DNA of 64,000 nucleotides from Candidatus Saganbacteria bacterium (GTDB taxonomy: Bacteria; Margulisbacteria; WOR-1; XYC2-FULL-46-14; XYC2-FULL-37-10). The position numbers were made by a program, and so were the translations under genes. Under the pieces are notes generated by a model, which searched no databases, had not been told where the DNA came from, and saw only the letters and a list, made by a program, of their open reading frames with translations. The stretch spans positions 1 to 64,000 of the forward strand of contig JACRPL010000011.1 of assembly GCA_016223245.1 (NCBI GenBank). Reading direction: 5' to 3'. This document shows positions 23,867 to 33,281 of the stretch, piece by piece. Position 1 is the stretch's first letter, and each line of letters starts with the position of its first letter.

Positions 23867-26800
23867 ATGGTTACTACGAGCGGACCGCAAAGAGTTTTAA
23901 GCGCAATGCCTGCCTCACTGCATTCGCAAAGCAGGGCAAAAACTGCTTCTCAAGCACAGCCATATACTATGCCGCCGATCCCAATACCCGAACAAACCAG
24001 AGCAAGCATCATACGGTATGCAAAGAATCTCTTTAACTGGAGGAAAAATCACGAGGATGGTACTCCTATTGCGCGTATTATTGGAAGATTTGGGAATGTA
24101 GACGATAAAAACTTAGCCTTTGGATATATTTCATCAGTACTGTTCTCCTCTGGAGTGTTCAACTCGGCGACAGACCATTATCAGACGAGGCTTTCTGTCC
24201 TTAGAACGCTTGCCGATGTTGGCGGAAGAGAAGCGCATGAAGCGGCATTAAGCTTCGCAAATAATAAGGATTCACAAGGGAGAATGTTTGGAGAAAAAGC
24301 TATTGCGGGCGCAGAACTTCTAAGGATGGGAGACATAAGGGGATTAGACATCCTTCGCGAGCTTTTTGAAAAACGATCAAACTTCGACAATGCCAGATTT
24401 CTTATAGAAGAACTGGGAAGGACTCGCGATGAAAGAGTTGTAGACTTGATCATTAAGTTGGACGACCTCACGCTTGGTGTTTTACCTTACGATATAATCG
24501 ACAGCCTTGGAAAAATCGGCGGGACAAAAGCACTAAAACATATAGAAGCATCCCTGCCCCGGAAGCAATACGGATTATCAATAGATGATATGTCGGCGCT
24601 TTGCCATAGCGATGAAGTAAGAAGAATCATGGACAGTTATCTAATTTCTATGGGTTCAAGCTTAAGAGTGTGCGCGCCCCATTCATTCTTAGAATGCAAA
24701 GAGCAAAAATTAAAAGAAATGATAGAAGTGCATGTGAAATCCGGGGACCTGGATACTTTGGACTATTGGGAGCATCAAGAGACTCAACATAAACAATTTA
24801 TTATTATGCTAAATCAATTCTTAAATAATTATCCCACTAGAACAAACTTAAATGAACCGCCTTTTGTCCCATCTCTAGATCCGATAAGAGAAAAAGCAGG
24901 GCTTATAAGGGCTGTATGCAGAGAAAAATACCATCAAGGTGCATTGGAAAACAAGTGCGGGGACGGGAACCGCGGGAGCAGGTGCGGGAAAAAATCCACA
25001 AATGCGGGATGGGACATTGTCGACTTGCGAACAGTCCAAATGTCGCAAGCAAATTCAAGGGCGATTGACTGGGGGGCAACAGCGCGGCTTCCCGAAGTTT
25101 CGGGCGAAGGGATGGTTGTCGAACGCCTCTATAGGGTGCAAGGGCGCAACAAAGTTATGATCGTTGTGGATCCGAGGTCGGTTGAAGGAGCTGACAGGAA
25201 AGAAAAAGCAAGTTTAATAGCCGGAACAATAAGCCAAATGGCTTTTCAAAGAGGGGACTCTGTCGGGTTAGTCATAGGCAAGAAAAAAGTATACATCGGC
25301 CCATCCCATGAGGCCATGCAGATTGAACGAATTTTACGGGCGATCGACTCGTATCATGAGGATGGGCAAACAGATGGATTAGTATCGATATTAGACCAAG
25401 ACCTTGTCCGCAAAAATATGCCAAAAGGATCTGAAATATTTGTCTTGACTTCGTTTAGCGAAGCAAGCCAAGAAGGGTTGACCAAACTTTGCAGGACATT
25501 TAGGAACTTTGGGGTCGAACTTATCCCAGTTTTCACGGCAGCAGAACTTGTCGTCCCTCACCCGACCGTAAAAATTGGAAGATTCAAATTTAGAGCAAGA
25601 GATAATATCGCAAGATTGATAGCGAACAGCATGGCGCTCTTGCAACAAGACCAGATGAAAACCATTCTATTAAAAACTGCGGGGGTCGTGATCGACGCGG
25701 AAGGGAAAGAGGGGGCGGATATGATTGTCCATGTGATTGCCGCCATGCAAGAAGACAGGAGAAAAAAGAGGGAAATTAAAATTGCAGGCAGGGTTGCTGG
25801 GGAAAAGGAAATAGACATTACAACCCCTGCTCCGCAAGAAGTATTGGATAAACTAAGATCAAGCACTTTTACTGCAAAATGGGAAAGCTTTGTATGTTAT
25901 AAACAGGCTTTGTGCAATGGATGGGAAGAAATATTGGTAATTTTTGACTCTGTTGTTGCAGAATCTATTGCACTTGCAAACAGATCGAAAAACTGGGAAC
26001 TGGCTGAAGAATTAATGGAAATAAAATACTATATGCAGAATGGCGACATGAGAGGTCGATTCTCATCAATTAAAATGCTTGAGCTGATCAAGGATGATGA
26101 AAATGCCGAAGGTTATATTGATGAATTTAGCAAGTATAGGATTTTGCATGATGAAATAGGAAGTAGAATCAAAGAGTTGCGAGATGCCGAACAATATTCT
26201 GCCGTAGTCACGCATTTATGTAAAAACGGACTATCTCTTTCAATCACAAGAAGACTTTATGCAATCGTACAAAAGCTAGAAGCCGAAAAAGCCCAAGAAA
26301 AAAAACACCTTGCAGGGAAACTGGATTCTTCTTTAAAAAGAATGGTCGCTCGCGTCCCTAGTATGCCTAATTTGGCAAACGAACGAATATTATCTCCAAT
26401 CTCTGCTTTTGATGAAGACAGATCAGATGACGATGAAAGAGTATGGATGACCCTATCTCCCGCGCCATCCGGCAGGAGCCGATATTATAGGAGCGGACTT
26501 GCTGTTGCGTATGATCCTGGCCACGCATCTTATAAAGCGGTCGAAAGCTTATCGATCGATCAACTTGTTGAAACAGGAGAGATGGAAATTAAAGGAAAAT
26601 TGGCGAACAAACTTAGAAAAGAGGATTTCATTCCAATCCCTGCAGGCGGATCAGTCGTAAAAGCAAATAAGAAAGAAATTTCTTTTTTCGTAAACGGAGA
26701 CAAACTTCCTGCCGGAGCTTCAAAAGTTTTATCAATGAAACTCTCGGAATTCAGAAAGCAAATAACGCAATTATACGGCAAAGAGCTTGGCGCAAAACTA

Positions 26801-27673
26801 ACATCGGCGCCAACGGCCGAACAATTAGAAAATATCGCTCCAGAAATTGCGGAAGAATGGAAAAAAGTCGTTGCGGAAACCCAAAGCATGAAGGTTGCGC
26901 AGGCGATCAAGCATATTCAAGGATACGTACTAAGTCACAAAAGAATAAAATACCATCGAGCGGAAACGAAGGTCGAAAAGATCTTGTTTGCGGAATTGAA
27001 AAGGAAAGCGGAAGCGGGAGAATGCGAAGCATGCGATAACCTAAAACTTATTATCCAGCTTGGGGGCGGGGTCTGCGCTGAAATGTCTGTTTTTGCGCTA
27101 AATTTAATGCGTATGGCAGGAATACCGACAGCTCTTTCCCATGGTTGGATAGCATCGGGAAGCAGAGTTAAAATAATGCCGCATAGATGGCCAGAAGCTA
27201 TTGTCGCATTAGGCGATGGAAAAATGTGCGGAATTCCTGTTGAAGCATCACGAATCGGCGCAACGCTTGCTATCCCTTCTTTTGCAGAAATGATCGGGGG
27301 AGCAAGAGAAGAGATAGGGAAAAAGGAATTGGCCATGCCGGAATTGGATAAGAAATGGCGGGAAGGAACGCTTGAACAAAGGATTCTGATCGCAAGAGCT
27401 ATCGACCTATTAAGAGCGATCGTCGAATTTTCAGAGGATAAACTTTGGACGAGAGAGAACGCCGCAGATTATTTTATAAGAGAACTTCGAAGAGAAATAG
27501 GATTTCCCATATCTGATTTCGCATTATTGCATATTGATGCCGAGCTTTTGCCGACAGAAAGGCTAAGAAAGTTGGATGGCGATTATTACAGAAAACTTGA
27601 GGCCTCCGATCCGGTAAGGGCGAAAGAGCTTCTTTCAGCGTGGTACCAGGCCGTAATAAGAGAAATCCCGTAA
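23867..27673 (+). CDS. HEAT-DUF58-transglutaminase fusion protein
   Basis: This 1268-residue soluble protein appears to combine three modules. Residues about 85-260 are HEAT-like helices (LADVGGREAHEAALSF, LEELGRTRDERVVDLI). Residues about 397-560 match DUF58: AIDWGATARLPE, then a von Willebrand-like strand VMIVVDPRS with a degenerate metal site, then GDSVGLVI. Residues about 1025-1130 form a transglutaminase core with GGVCAEM (C1070), HRWPEA (H1106) and LGDGK (D1117), ideal triad spacing. DUF58 and transglutaminase genes usually sit side by side with a MoxR ATPase and have membrane anchors; here they are fused, with no anchor, signal peptide or MoxR gene. A (TA) tract lies just before ATG. 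Confidence 0.8.
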   Translation: MVTTSGPQRVLSAMPASLHSQSRAKTASQAQPYTMPPIPIPEQTRASIIRYAKNLFNWRKNHEDGTPIARIIGRFGNVDDKNLAFGYISSVLFSSGVFNSATDHYQTRLSVLRTLADVGGREAHEAALSFANNKDSQGRMFGEKAIAGAELLRMGDIRGLDILRELFEKRSNFDNARFLIEELGRTRDERVVDLIIKLDDLTLGVLPYDIIDSLGKIGGTKALKHIEASLPRKQYGLSIDDMSALCHSDEVRRIMDSYLISMGSSLRVCAPHSFLECKEQKLKEMIEVHVKSGDLDTLDYWEHQETQHKQFIIMLNQFLNNYPTRTNLNEPPFVPSLDPIREKAGLIRAVCREKYHQGALENKCGDGNRGSRCGKKSTNAGWDIVDLRTVQMSQANSRAIDWGATARLPEVSGEGMVVERLYRVQGRNKVMIVVDPRSVEGADRKEKASLIAGTISQMAFQRGDSVGLVIGKKKVYIGPSHEAMQIERILRAIDSYHEDGQTDGLVSILDQDLVRKNMPKGSEIFVLTSFSEASQEGLTKLCRTFRNFGVELIPVFTAAELVVPHPTVKIGRFKFRARDNIARLIANSMALLQQDQMKTILLKTAGVVIDAEGKEGADMIVHVIAAMQEDRRKKREIKIAGRVAGEKEIDITTPAPQEVLDKLRSSTFTAKWESFVCYKQALCNGWEEILVIFDSVVAESIALANRSKNWELAEELMEIKYYMQNGDMRGRFSSIKMLELIKDDENAEGYIDEFSKYRILHDEIGSRIKELRDAEQYSAVVTHLCKNGLSLSITRRLYAIVQKLEAEKAQEKKHLAGKLDSSLKRMVARVPSMPNLANERILSPISAFDEDRSDDDERVWMTLSPAPSGRSRYYRSGLAVAYDPGHASYKAVESLSIDQLVETGEMEIKGKLANKLRKEDFIPIPAGGSVVKANKKEISFFVNGDKLPAGASKVLSMKLSEFRKQITQLYGKELGAKLTSAPTAEQLENIAPEIAEEWKKVVAETQSMKVAQAIKHIQGYVLSHKRIKYHRAETKVEKILFAELKRKAEAGECEACDNLKLIIQLGGGVCAEMSVFALNLMRMAGIPTALSHGWIASGSRVKIMPHRWPEAIVALGDGKMCGIPVEASRIGATLAIPSFAEMIGGAREEIGKKELAMPELDKKWREGTLEQRILIARAIDLLRAIVEFSEDKLWTRENAADYFIRELRREIGFPISDFALLHIDAELLPTERLRKLDGDYYRKLEASDPVRAKELLSAWYQAVIREIP

Positions 27674-27674
27674 A

Positions 27675-29021
27675 TCATCCAATCGATGCTTTTAGAGCTT
27701 CAGAAATAGTTTCTACCCCGATAATATTCATCTTTGACTTTTTTATTTGTTTTAAATTTCCTTTAGGGAGAATTATATTTTTAAATCCAAGCTTTTCGGC
27801 TTCTGTTATCCTTTGATCAATATGATTTACGGCGCGAACTTCCCCCGCAAGCCCCAATTCGCCGATAATTATTGTTTCATCGATCAGCGGCCTATTTTTA
27901 TAACTTGATGCAACGGCCATAGCGATCGGGAGATCGAGCGCCGGCTCGGAAGCGTGTATCCCGCCAGCAATATTTACAAAAACATCAAGTTCGGAAAGTT
28001 TAAAGCTCGCTCTTTTTTCAAGTATTGCCAATATGAGCATTGCACGGTTATAATCGATGCCCGATGCCGTTCGCCTTGGGTTTGCCATCTTTGTAAACGC
28101 GGTTAGAGCCTGGATTTCAACAAGAAGAGGGCGGCTTCCTTCAATTATAGCGGTTACAGCCGACCCGCTTTGGCCTTTGGGTCTCTCGGATAGGAATATC
28201 TCGGACGGGTTTGTTACGACTTTTAATCCGTTATCCTTCATTTCAAAAATCCCGACCTCGGAGATCGATCCAAAACGGTTTTTTACCGCGCGAAGGATTC
28301 TAAATTGCTTATGCTGTTCGCCTTCAAAATATAAAACGGTATCAACTATGTGTTCGAGCAATCTCGGGCCCGCGATATTCCCTTCTTTTGTGACATGGCC
28401 TACGATGAAGACCGGGATATGCGTGGTTTTGGCAATTTGTACAATATATGCCGCGCATTCCCTGACTTGTGAAACGGAACCTGCCGCGGATTCAATGTCT
28501 TCACGGAACATTGTTTGGATCGAATCGATGATGACCAAACTTGGCTTAACTTCTGTAATAATATTTTCAATTGCGTGCAGGCTTGTTTCGGCAAGGACTT
28601 TGAGAGTTTCAGATAATGTTCTCAATCTTTCTGCCCTAAGCCTCAATTGTTTCGTGGATTCTTCCCCTGTTACATAGAGGGTGTTCTTAACGGAATTCGC
28701 GACTTGAAGCATGAGGGTCGATTTTCCGATCCCGGGATCTCCGCCGACAAGAATTGCCGCTCCAGGAACGATTCCTCCTCCAAGAACCCTATCAAATTCT
28801 TCTATACCTGAAGTTATCCTATCTTCTTTCTTGAAATCGATATCTGATATCGAAATGGGTTTAGAATTTTGTATTTTGAGATTGTTTCGTGTTTCGTGCT
28901 TAGAATTTATTGTTCTTTCTTCCGTAAAAGAATTCCACGCATTACATGACGGGCACTGTCCGGACCATTTCGGGAAATCATTTCCGCATTCTTTACAGAA
29001 GAACTTTGTCTCGGTTTTCAT
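27675..29021 (-). CDS. radA: DNA repair protein RadA
   Basis: RadA is a RecA-like helicase for branch migration. The 448-residue protein has the zinc finger (C9, C12, C23, C26), Walker A GGDPGIGKST, the KNRFGS motif and a Lon-like C-terminal domain ending near GELGLAGEVRAV. Between the zinc finger and the ATPase, about 20 residues (RTINSKHETRNNLKIQ and on) are encoded by an AT-rich repeat rather than a conserved linker. The stop lies one base from the convergent fusion gene, and the start overlaps clpC (ATGA). Confidence 0.95.
   Translation of the reverse strand: MKTETKFFCKECGNDFPKWSGQCPSCNAWNSFTEERTINSKHETRNNLKIQNSKPISISDIDFKKEDRITSGIEEFDRVLGGGIVPGAAILVGGDPGIGKSTLMLQVANSVKNTLYVTGEESTKQLRLRAERLRTLSETLKVLAETSLHAIENIITEVKPSLVIIDSIQTMFREDIESAAGSVSQVRECAAYIVQIAKTTHIPVFIVGHVTKEGNIAGPRLLEHIVDTVLYFEGEQHKQFRILRAVKNRFGSISEVGIFEMKDNGLKVVTNPSEIFLSERPKGQSGSAVTAIIEGSRPLLVEIQALTAFTKMANPRRTASGIDYNRAMLILAILEKRASFKLSELDVFVNIAGGIHASEPALDLPIAMAVASSYKNRPLIDETIIIGELGLAGEVRAVNHIDQRITEAEKLGFKNIILPKGNLKQIKKSKMNIIGVETISEALKASIG
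27677..27693. repeat. 17-base direct repeat, right copy
   Basis: ATCCAATCGATGCTTTT lies at the 3' end of radA (its last codons on the minus strand), four bases after the end of the fusion gene, identical to 23687-23703. Confidence 0.7.
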
Positions 29022-31489
29022 TTTGAAACGATCAAAGATTCAACAGGGGCAGATTTCTGCGGCGAGGCTGTTTTTTTTGCCGTAAATATTAATTTGTCTT
29101 CTTTGAGGTCGCCTTTGATCGTCGACCCGAATTTTATTTTTCCTCTCAACACTTCCTCTGATAGGGGATCTTCGATAAAATCTTCGATCGTTCTGCGCAG
29201 CGGCCTTGCTCCATATTTCGGGTCAAAACCACGGCCTACTAGAAAATCTTTGGCTTTCTTTGAAATAGTAATGGACATTTCTTTTTCTTTTATCCTATCG
29301 TTTAAGTCTTTGATCATAATGTCAATTATCGTTGTGAGCTCATCTTTTGACAGCGGCTTGAAAACAACGGTTTCATCGACCCTGTTCAAGAATTCGGGCT
29401 TAAATTGTTTTGTTAGCTGTTCCAATACAAGTTTTTTTGTTTTTTCATAGCTTGCTTGCGCATCAGTACGCGTCATAAATCCAATTGAGGTTTCTTTTCG
29501 GAATAATTCTGCGCCAACGTTGGAAGTCATGATGATAACAGTATTTTTGAAATCAACTTTTCTTCCTTGGGCATCGGTTGCGGCCCCGTCATCTAATATT
29601 TGCAGAAGCGTGTTCATTACATCCTGGTGCGCTTTTTCAATTTCATCGAACAATACTACCGAATGGGGCTTGCGCCTGACAGGCTCGGTCAGTTGCCCTC
29701 CTTCTCCAAAGCCGACATAACCCGGAGGCGAGCCTAAAAGCCTTGAAACTGTGTGAGATTCAAGATATTCCGACATATCGATCCTTATCATTGCATCAAC
29801 GTCGCCGAACAAAAATTCGGCCAAACGCTTTGCGAGTTCCGTTTTTCCAACACCCGATGGGCCCAAGAAAATAAATGAGCCGATCGGACGATTCGGGTTT
29901 TTAAGGCCGGCCCTCGCCCTGCGGATCGATTTTGAAACCGCAGTTATCGCTTCTTCTTGGCCCACAAGATGCGTTTTTAGGGTTTCTTCCATTTTAAGCA
30001 AGCGTTCCGTCTCTTCTGCCGTAAGCTGTGTTACGGGCACGCGCGTCCATGAGGATACGATTTCCGCTATCGTATTTGAGTCAACGATCGGGAACCTGTC
30101 GTACGGGATGCCAGCAACTTTCTTCGCGGTTTCCTCGTATTTGACCCTTAACTCGTCTTCTTTGTCCCTAAATTGCGCCGCGGCTTCAAATTCCTGGTTT
30201 GAAACGGCAGTATCTTTTTTTGACTTCAGTTCTTCGATCTGTTTGTTCAATTCCAAGAGTTCAGGAGGCGCGATGGTTGATTTGAGCATAATTTTTGACG
30301 CGGCCTCATCGATCAGGTCTATTGCTTTGTCAGGGAGGTGCCTTTCGGATATATACCTGTCAGAAAGCCTTGCCGCCGAGACCAAAGCATCATCTGTAAT
30401 CCTTACTTTGTGGAAATCTTCATAGCGGCTTCTCAAGCCTTTTAATATCTCGATTGTTTCTTGGACCGTCGGCTGTTCGACAATTACAGATTGGAACCTG
30501 CGCTCGAGAGCAGGGTCGGATTCGATCTTTTTGCGGTATTCGTCAAGAGTTGTAGCTCCTATGCATTGGAGCTCTCCGCGGGCTAATGCGGGCTTTAGGA
30601 TATTTGCCGCATCCATTGCGCCTTCGGCGGCGCCTGCGCCGATTAATGTATGTATTTCATCGATAAAAAGGATCACTTTGCCCGACCGCAAAACCTCATC
30701 CATGATCTTTTTTAGCCTTTCCTCGAATTCGCCCCTGTACCTGGTCCCAGAGATCAAAAGCCCCATATCAAGAGTAATGACCCTTTTGTCAAGAAGGGGA
30801 GGGGGAACATCTGATGAAATTATCCTTTGCGCCAATCCCTCGACGATCGCGGTTTTCCCGACCCCCGCATCGCCTAAAAGCACAGGATTATTTTTTTTAC
30901 GGCGCGAAAGGGTCTGTATCACGCGCTCGATCTCTTTTTGCCTCCCGATCACTGGATCAAGCTTTCTTTCGCGCGATAGCTTTGTCAGGTCGCGGCTGAA
31001 GCTGTCGAGTATCGGGGTGTTGCTCCTTGCGTGGATTTTTTTCGACTGCACTGTTTCTTCGGCCATCAGGGAAACGATCTTGCTTTTAGCGGAAGTTGGC
31101 GTAATGTTGAACTCGGACAAGACCCTTGAAGCGCCGCTTTTTCCTTCCCTTAATACAGCAAGAAATAAATGTTCGACCCCGATGTAGCTGTGGCCCAAGG
31201 TCCTTGCTTCTTCCCAGGACAGTTCGATCACTTTTTTAACGGCTTGCGAGAATGGGATCTCGACTAAATGAGGTCCGGGTTCGGGCTTGATCAAATTTTC
31301 GAGGCTTTCTTTGATCTGGGATGGCGATACCGCAAGATGCTCAAGCATTTTGATTACAAGGGGTTCCCTTTCCCTAAGCATTCCGAGAAGCAGATGTTCG
31401 GGATAAACTTCATTGGATGACAGCCGCCTTGCTTCTTCCTGCGCGGCCATGATAACGCGGATCGCCCGCTCCGCAAAACGTTCAAACAT
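29018..31489 (-). CDS. clpC: ATP-dependent Clp protease ATPase subunit ClpC
   Basis: This 823-residue AAA+ unfoldase has the Clp N domain (MFERFAERAIRVIMAAQEEA), a first ATPase with GDAGVGKTAIVEG, a UVR-like middle segment (QEFEAAAQFRDKEDEL), and a second ATPase with GPSGVGKTELAKR and a C-terminal D2-small domain. It feeds substrates to ClpP, which is not in the window. ATG 31489 starts the conserved N domain; an upstream TTG at 31513 would lie within the promoter. It precedes radA with a 4-base overlap, as in many bacteria. Confidence 0.95.
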   Translation of the reverse strand: MFERFAERAIRVIMAAQEEARRLSSNEVYPEHLLLGMLREREPLVIKMLEHLAVSPSQIKESLENLIKPEPGPHLVEIPFSQAVKKVIELSWEEARTLGHSYIGVEHLFLAVLREGKSGASRVLSEFNITPTSAKSKIVSLMAEETVQSKKIHARSNTPILDSFSRDLTKLSRERKLDPVIGRQKEIERVIQTLSRRKKNNPVLLGDAGVGKTAIVEGLAQRIISSDVPPPLLDKRVITLDMGLLISGTRYRGEFEERLKKIMDEVLRSGKVILFIDEIHTLIGAGAAEGAMDAANILKPALARGELQCIGATTLDEYRKKIESDPALERRFQSVIVEQPTVQETIEILKGLRSRYEDFHKVRITDDALVSAARLSDRYISERHLPDKAIDLIDEAASKIMLKSTIAPPELLELNKQIEELKSKKDTAVSNQEFEAAAQFRDKEDELRVKYEETAKKVAGIPYDRFPIVDSNTIAEIVSSWTRVPVTQLTAEETERLLKMEETLKTHLVGQEEAITAVSKSIRRARAGLKNPNRPIGSFIFLGPSGVGKTELAKRLAEFLFGDVDAMIRIDMSEYLESHTVSRLLGSPPGYVGFGEGGQLTEPVRRKPHSVVLFDEIEKAHQDVMNTLLQILDDGAATDAQGRKVDFKNTVIIMTSNVGAELFRKETSIGFMTRTDAQASYEKTKKLVLEQLTKQFKPEFLNRVDETVVFKPLSKDELTTIIDIMIKDLNDRIKEKEMSITISKKAKDFLVGRGFDPKYGARPLRRTIEDFIEDPLSEEVLRGKIKFGSTIKGDLKEDKLIFTAKKTASPQKSAPVESLIVSK

Positions 31490-31495
31490 GAGGAA

Positions 31496-31524
31496 AGTAT
31501 ACCATTCATGCAAGTTTTCCGCAA
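31496..31524 (-). promoter_or_regulatory. clpC-radA promoter, predicted leaderless
   Basis: On the minus strand TTGCGG (31524-31519) and TATACT (31501-31496) are 17 bases apart. Six bases then separate the -10 from ATG 31489, so initiation should fall on the start codon. No Shine-Dalgarno exists in TTCCTC. Confidence 0.65.
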
Positions 31525-31554
31525 GGAAATGCGATAAATCAATTGAGGCGCGTT

Positions 31555-31749
31555 ATGGAAGTAGGCGGCATAAAAAATCCAATAGTTCTATATAAAACCG
31601 GCGGGAATATTACGATCGGCCCAAATGACAAATATGTTTCGCCTGATCCAAAAGTCAGGCTTGCAGATGTAGATAAGAAGATCGATCAAGCGGGACAATC
31701 AGAAACTTTTGCGAATATCCTTCTTAATAAGTTTATAGAGGTAGTGTAA
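31555..31749 (+). CDS. Hypothetical 64-residue protein
   Basis: The frame from ATG 31555 encodes MEVGGIKNPIVLYKTGGNIT then charged helix-prone sequence ending FANILLNKFIEVV. GAGG lies six bases upstream. It is divergent from clpC and convergent with the DUF4143 gene. No family recognised and no membrane segment. Confidence 0.5.
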   Translation: MEVGGIKNPIVLYKTGGNITIGPNDKYVSPDPKVRLADVDKKIDQAGQSETFANILLNKFIEVV

Positions 31750-31764
31750 TAAAGAAGATCGTCC

Positions 31765-33105
31765 TCATATGCCCTTCGTCAGCATAATGCTTCTTGCAAG
31801 TCTTGGCAAATGCTCGATCAAATAAAGCGGGATCGAAAGTATGCCGTCATAATATGACAGCTTTTCCTGCGAGATGCGGATCCCAAAGCGCAAACCTTTC
31901 TCCTTCATGAATAATCTCAAAGATTTTAATTTTCCTGCCTTGCCGGATTTTACTTCAACAGGCAGTATCTTGGCGTCAACATCGATCACATAATCGATCT
32001 CCGCCATGCTGCCTTTTTTATCTCTTATCCAAAAAAACAATTGGCTTGGCTTATGTTTGTCCCCATACGCGGTTAATTCCTGCCCAACAAACTGTTCGGC
32101 GATCGCACCCGAGTTTATCTGCATAATGTCCTGCTCAATGGCCAATTGGGCGGATATGCCGCATATATTTTGCATCAATCCGACATCAAGAAAATTAAGC
32201 CTGAATATTTTTTCTGTTATTTCCGCGCCCAAAGGCAATCCTGAAGCTTTTGTTCGGTAGATCGGCTTGATTATTCCCGATAAGGCCAACAATTCTATTG
32301 CATTTTTTAATTCTCTAGACTTGCTTTCCGCATCGATCTCCGAATATTTAATTTTTTTTCCTGCCAGCCGCGGTGCCATATCCATTACTTTCAATAGGTG
32401 TTTATGCTGGGCGCGATTTGAATATTTCCCGAAGTCAGAGCGATAAGTCTGGATGAGAGAACTTTGTATGTTCTGGCATTCCGCCATATCCTTATTGCTG
32501 AAATATTCCCTTAACACTGCGGGCATTCCGCCAAGCAGCATATAGCGGCGCACAAGTTCAAGAAGTTTATCGTGGGCGATTTCATCTGTATGATCCGTTA
32601 CATTCAGATTTGCCGTATATTGGCATAGTTGGCTATTTCCCAATGCCTCTAAAAATTCCCCAAAAGACAAAGGATCAAGATACAGAAAATGTATCCTTCC
32701 GACAGGCATTTTAAAATCTTTGCTGTTTAACGCAAATTCAAGCAGTGAACCAGCCGATATGACCGCAAGCTTAGGCATCTTTTCTTTGAAATACCTTAAA
32801 GACATTATCGCTTGCGGGCATTCTTGTATTTCATCAAAGAATAAAAGGGTGTTTTCTTCGTCAATTGGAACGCCAAGCTGCATTTTCAATTTATTGAGTA
32901 TTTCTCCGGGCTCCAATTCATTAAAACACTGTTTTAAATTTGGCTGCAGCTCAAAATTTACCGTAACAAGATGCTTAAAATTTTCTTTGCCAAATTGTTC
33001 TATAAGGTAACTTTTTCCAACCTGCCTGGCGCCCATGATAATGAGGGGGTATCTTTCGGCTTGATTTTTCCATTTAATAAGCTCTTTTTCAATATTTCTT
33101 TTCAT
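31765..33105 (-). CDS. AAA_14/DUF4143 ATP-binding protein, copy 2
   Basis: The 446-residue product has the same architecture as the protein at 10171-11535: Walker A GARQVGKSY, Walker B LLFFDEIQECP, a DUF4143 middle (MPVGRIHFLYLDPLSFGEFLEAL) and a PDDEXK-like tail (AEIDYVIDVDAKILPVEVKSG). The two share domain order but differ widely, so they are old paralogs or separate arrivals. The 3' end lies close to a small plus-strand gene, and a palindromic repeat lies upstream of its start. Confidence 0.88.
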   Translation of the reverse strand: MKRNIEKELIKWKNQAERYPLIIMGARQVGKSYLIEQFGKENFKHLVTVNFELQPNLKQCFNELEPGEILNKLKMQLGVPIDEENTLLFFDEIQECPQAIMSLRYFKEKMPKLAVISAGSLLEFALNSKDFKMPVGRIHFLYLDPLSFGEFLEALGNSQLCQYTANLNVTDHTDEIAHDKLLELVRRYMLLGGMPAVLREYFSNKDMAECQNIQSSLIQTYRSDFGKYSNRAQHKHLLKVMDMAPRLAGKKIKYSEIDAESKSRELKNAIELLALSGIIKPIYRTKASGLPLGAEITEKIFRLNFLDVGLMQNICGISAQLAIEQDIMQINSGAIAEQFVGQELTAYGDKHKPSQLFFWIRDKKGSMAEIDYVIDVDAKILPVEVKSGKAGKLKSLRLFMKEKGLRFGIRISQEKLSYYDGILSIPLYLIEHLPRLARSIMLTKGI

Positions 33106-33178
33106 AATATACGCCTATTGGATATAATCAGGGGTAATTATACACCATAAATGGTTAAAACACAAGAACAATCAATCT

Positions 33179-33257
33179 GAGACTGGTTAGGAACCTGCGA
33201 GTGAACCCTGCCTGCCGGCAGGCGGGTTCGCTGGTTTCTGAGTTGCTAACCGGTCTC
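33179..33257. repeat. Palindromic repeat, second copy
   Basis: GAGACTGGTTAG (33179-33190) pairs with CTAACCGGTCTC (33246-33257). The interior GGAACCTGCGAGTGAACC and CCTGCCGG match the copy at 23714-23784. It fills the gap between the DUF4143 gene start and the histidine-kinase stop, possibly as a terminator. Confidence 0.75.
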
Positions 33258-33281
33258 AATCTATTGTCATCGAGAATGAAT

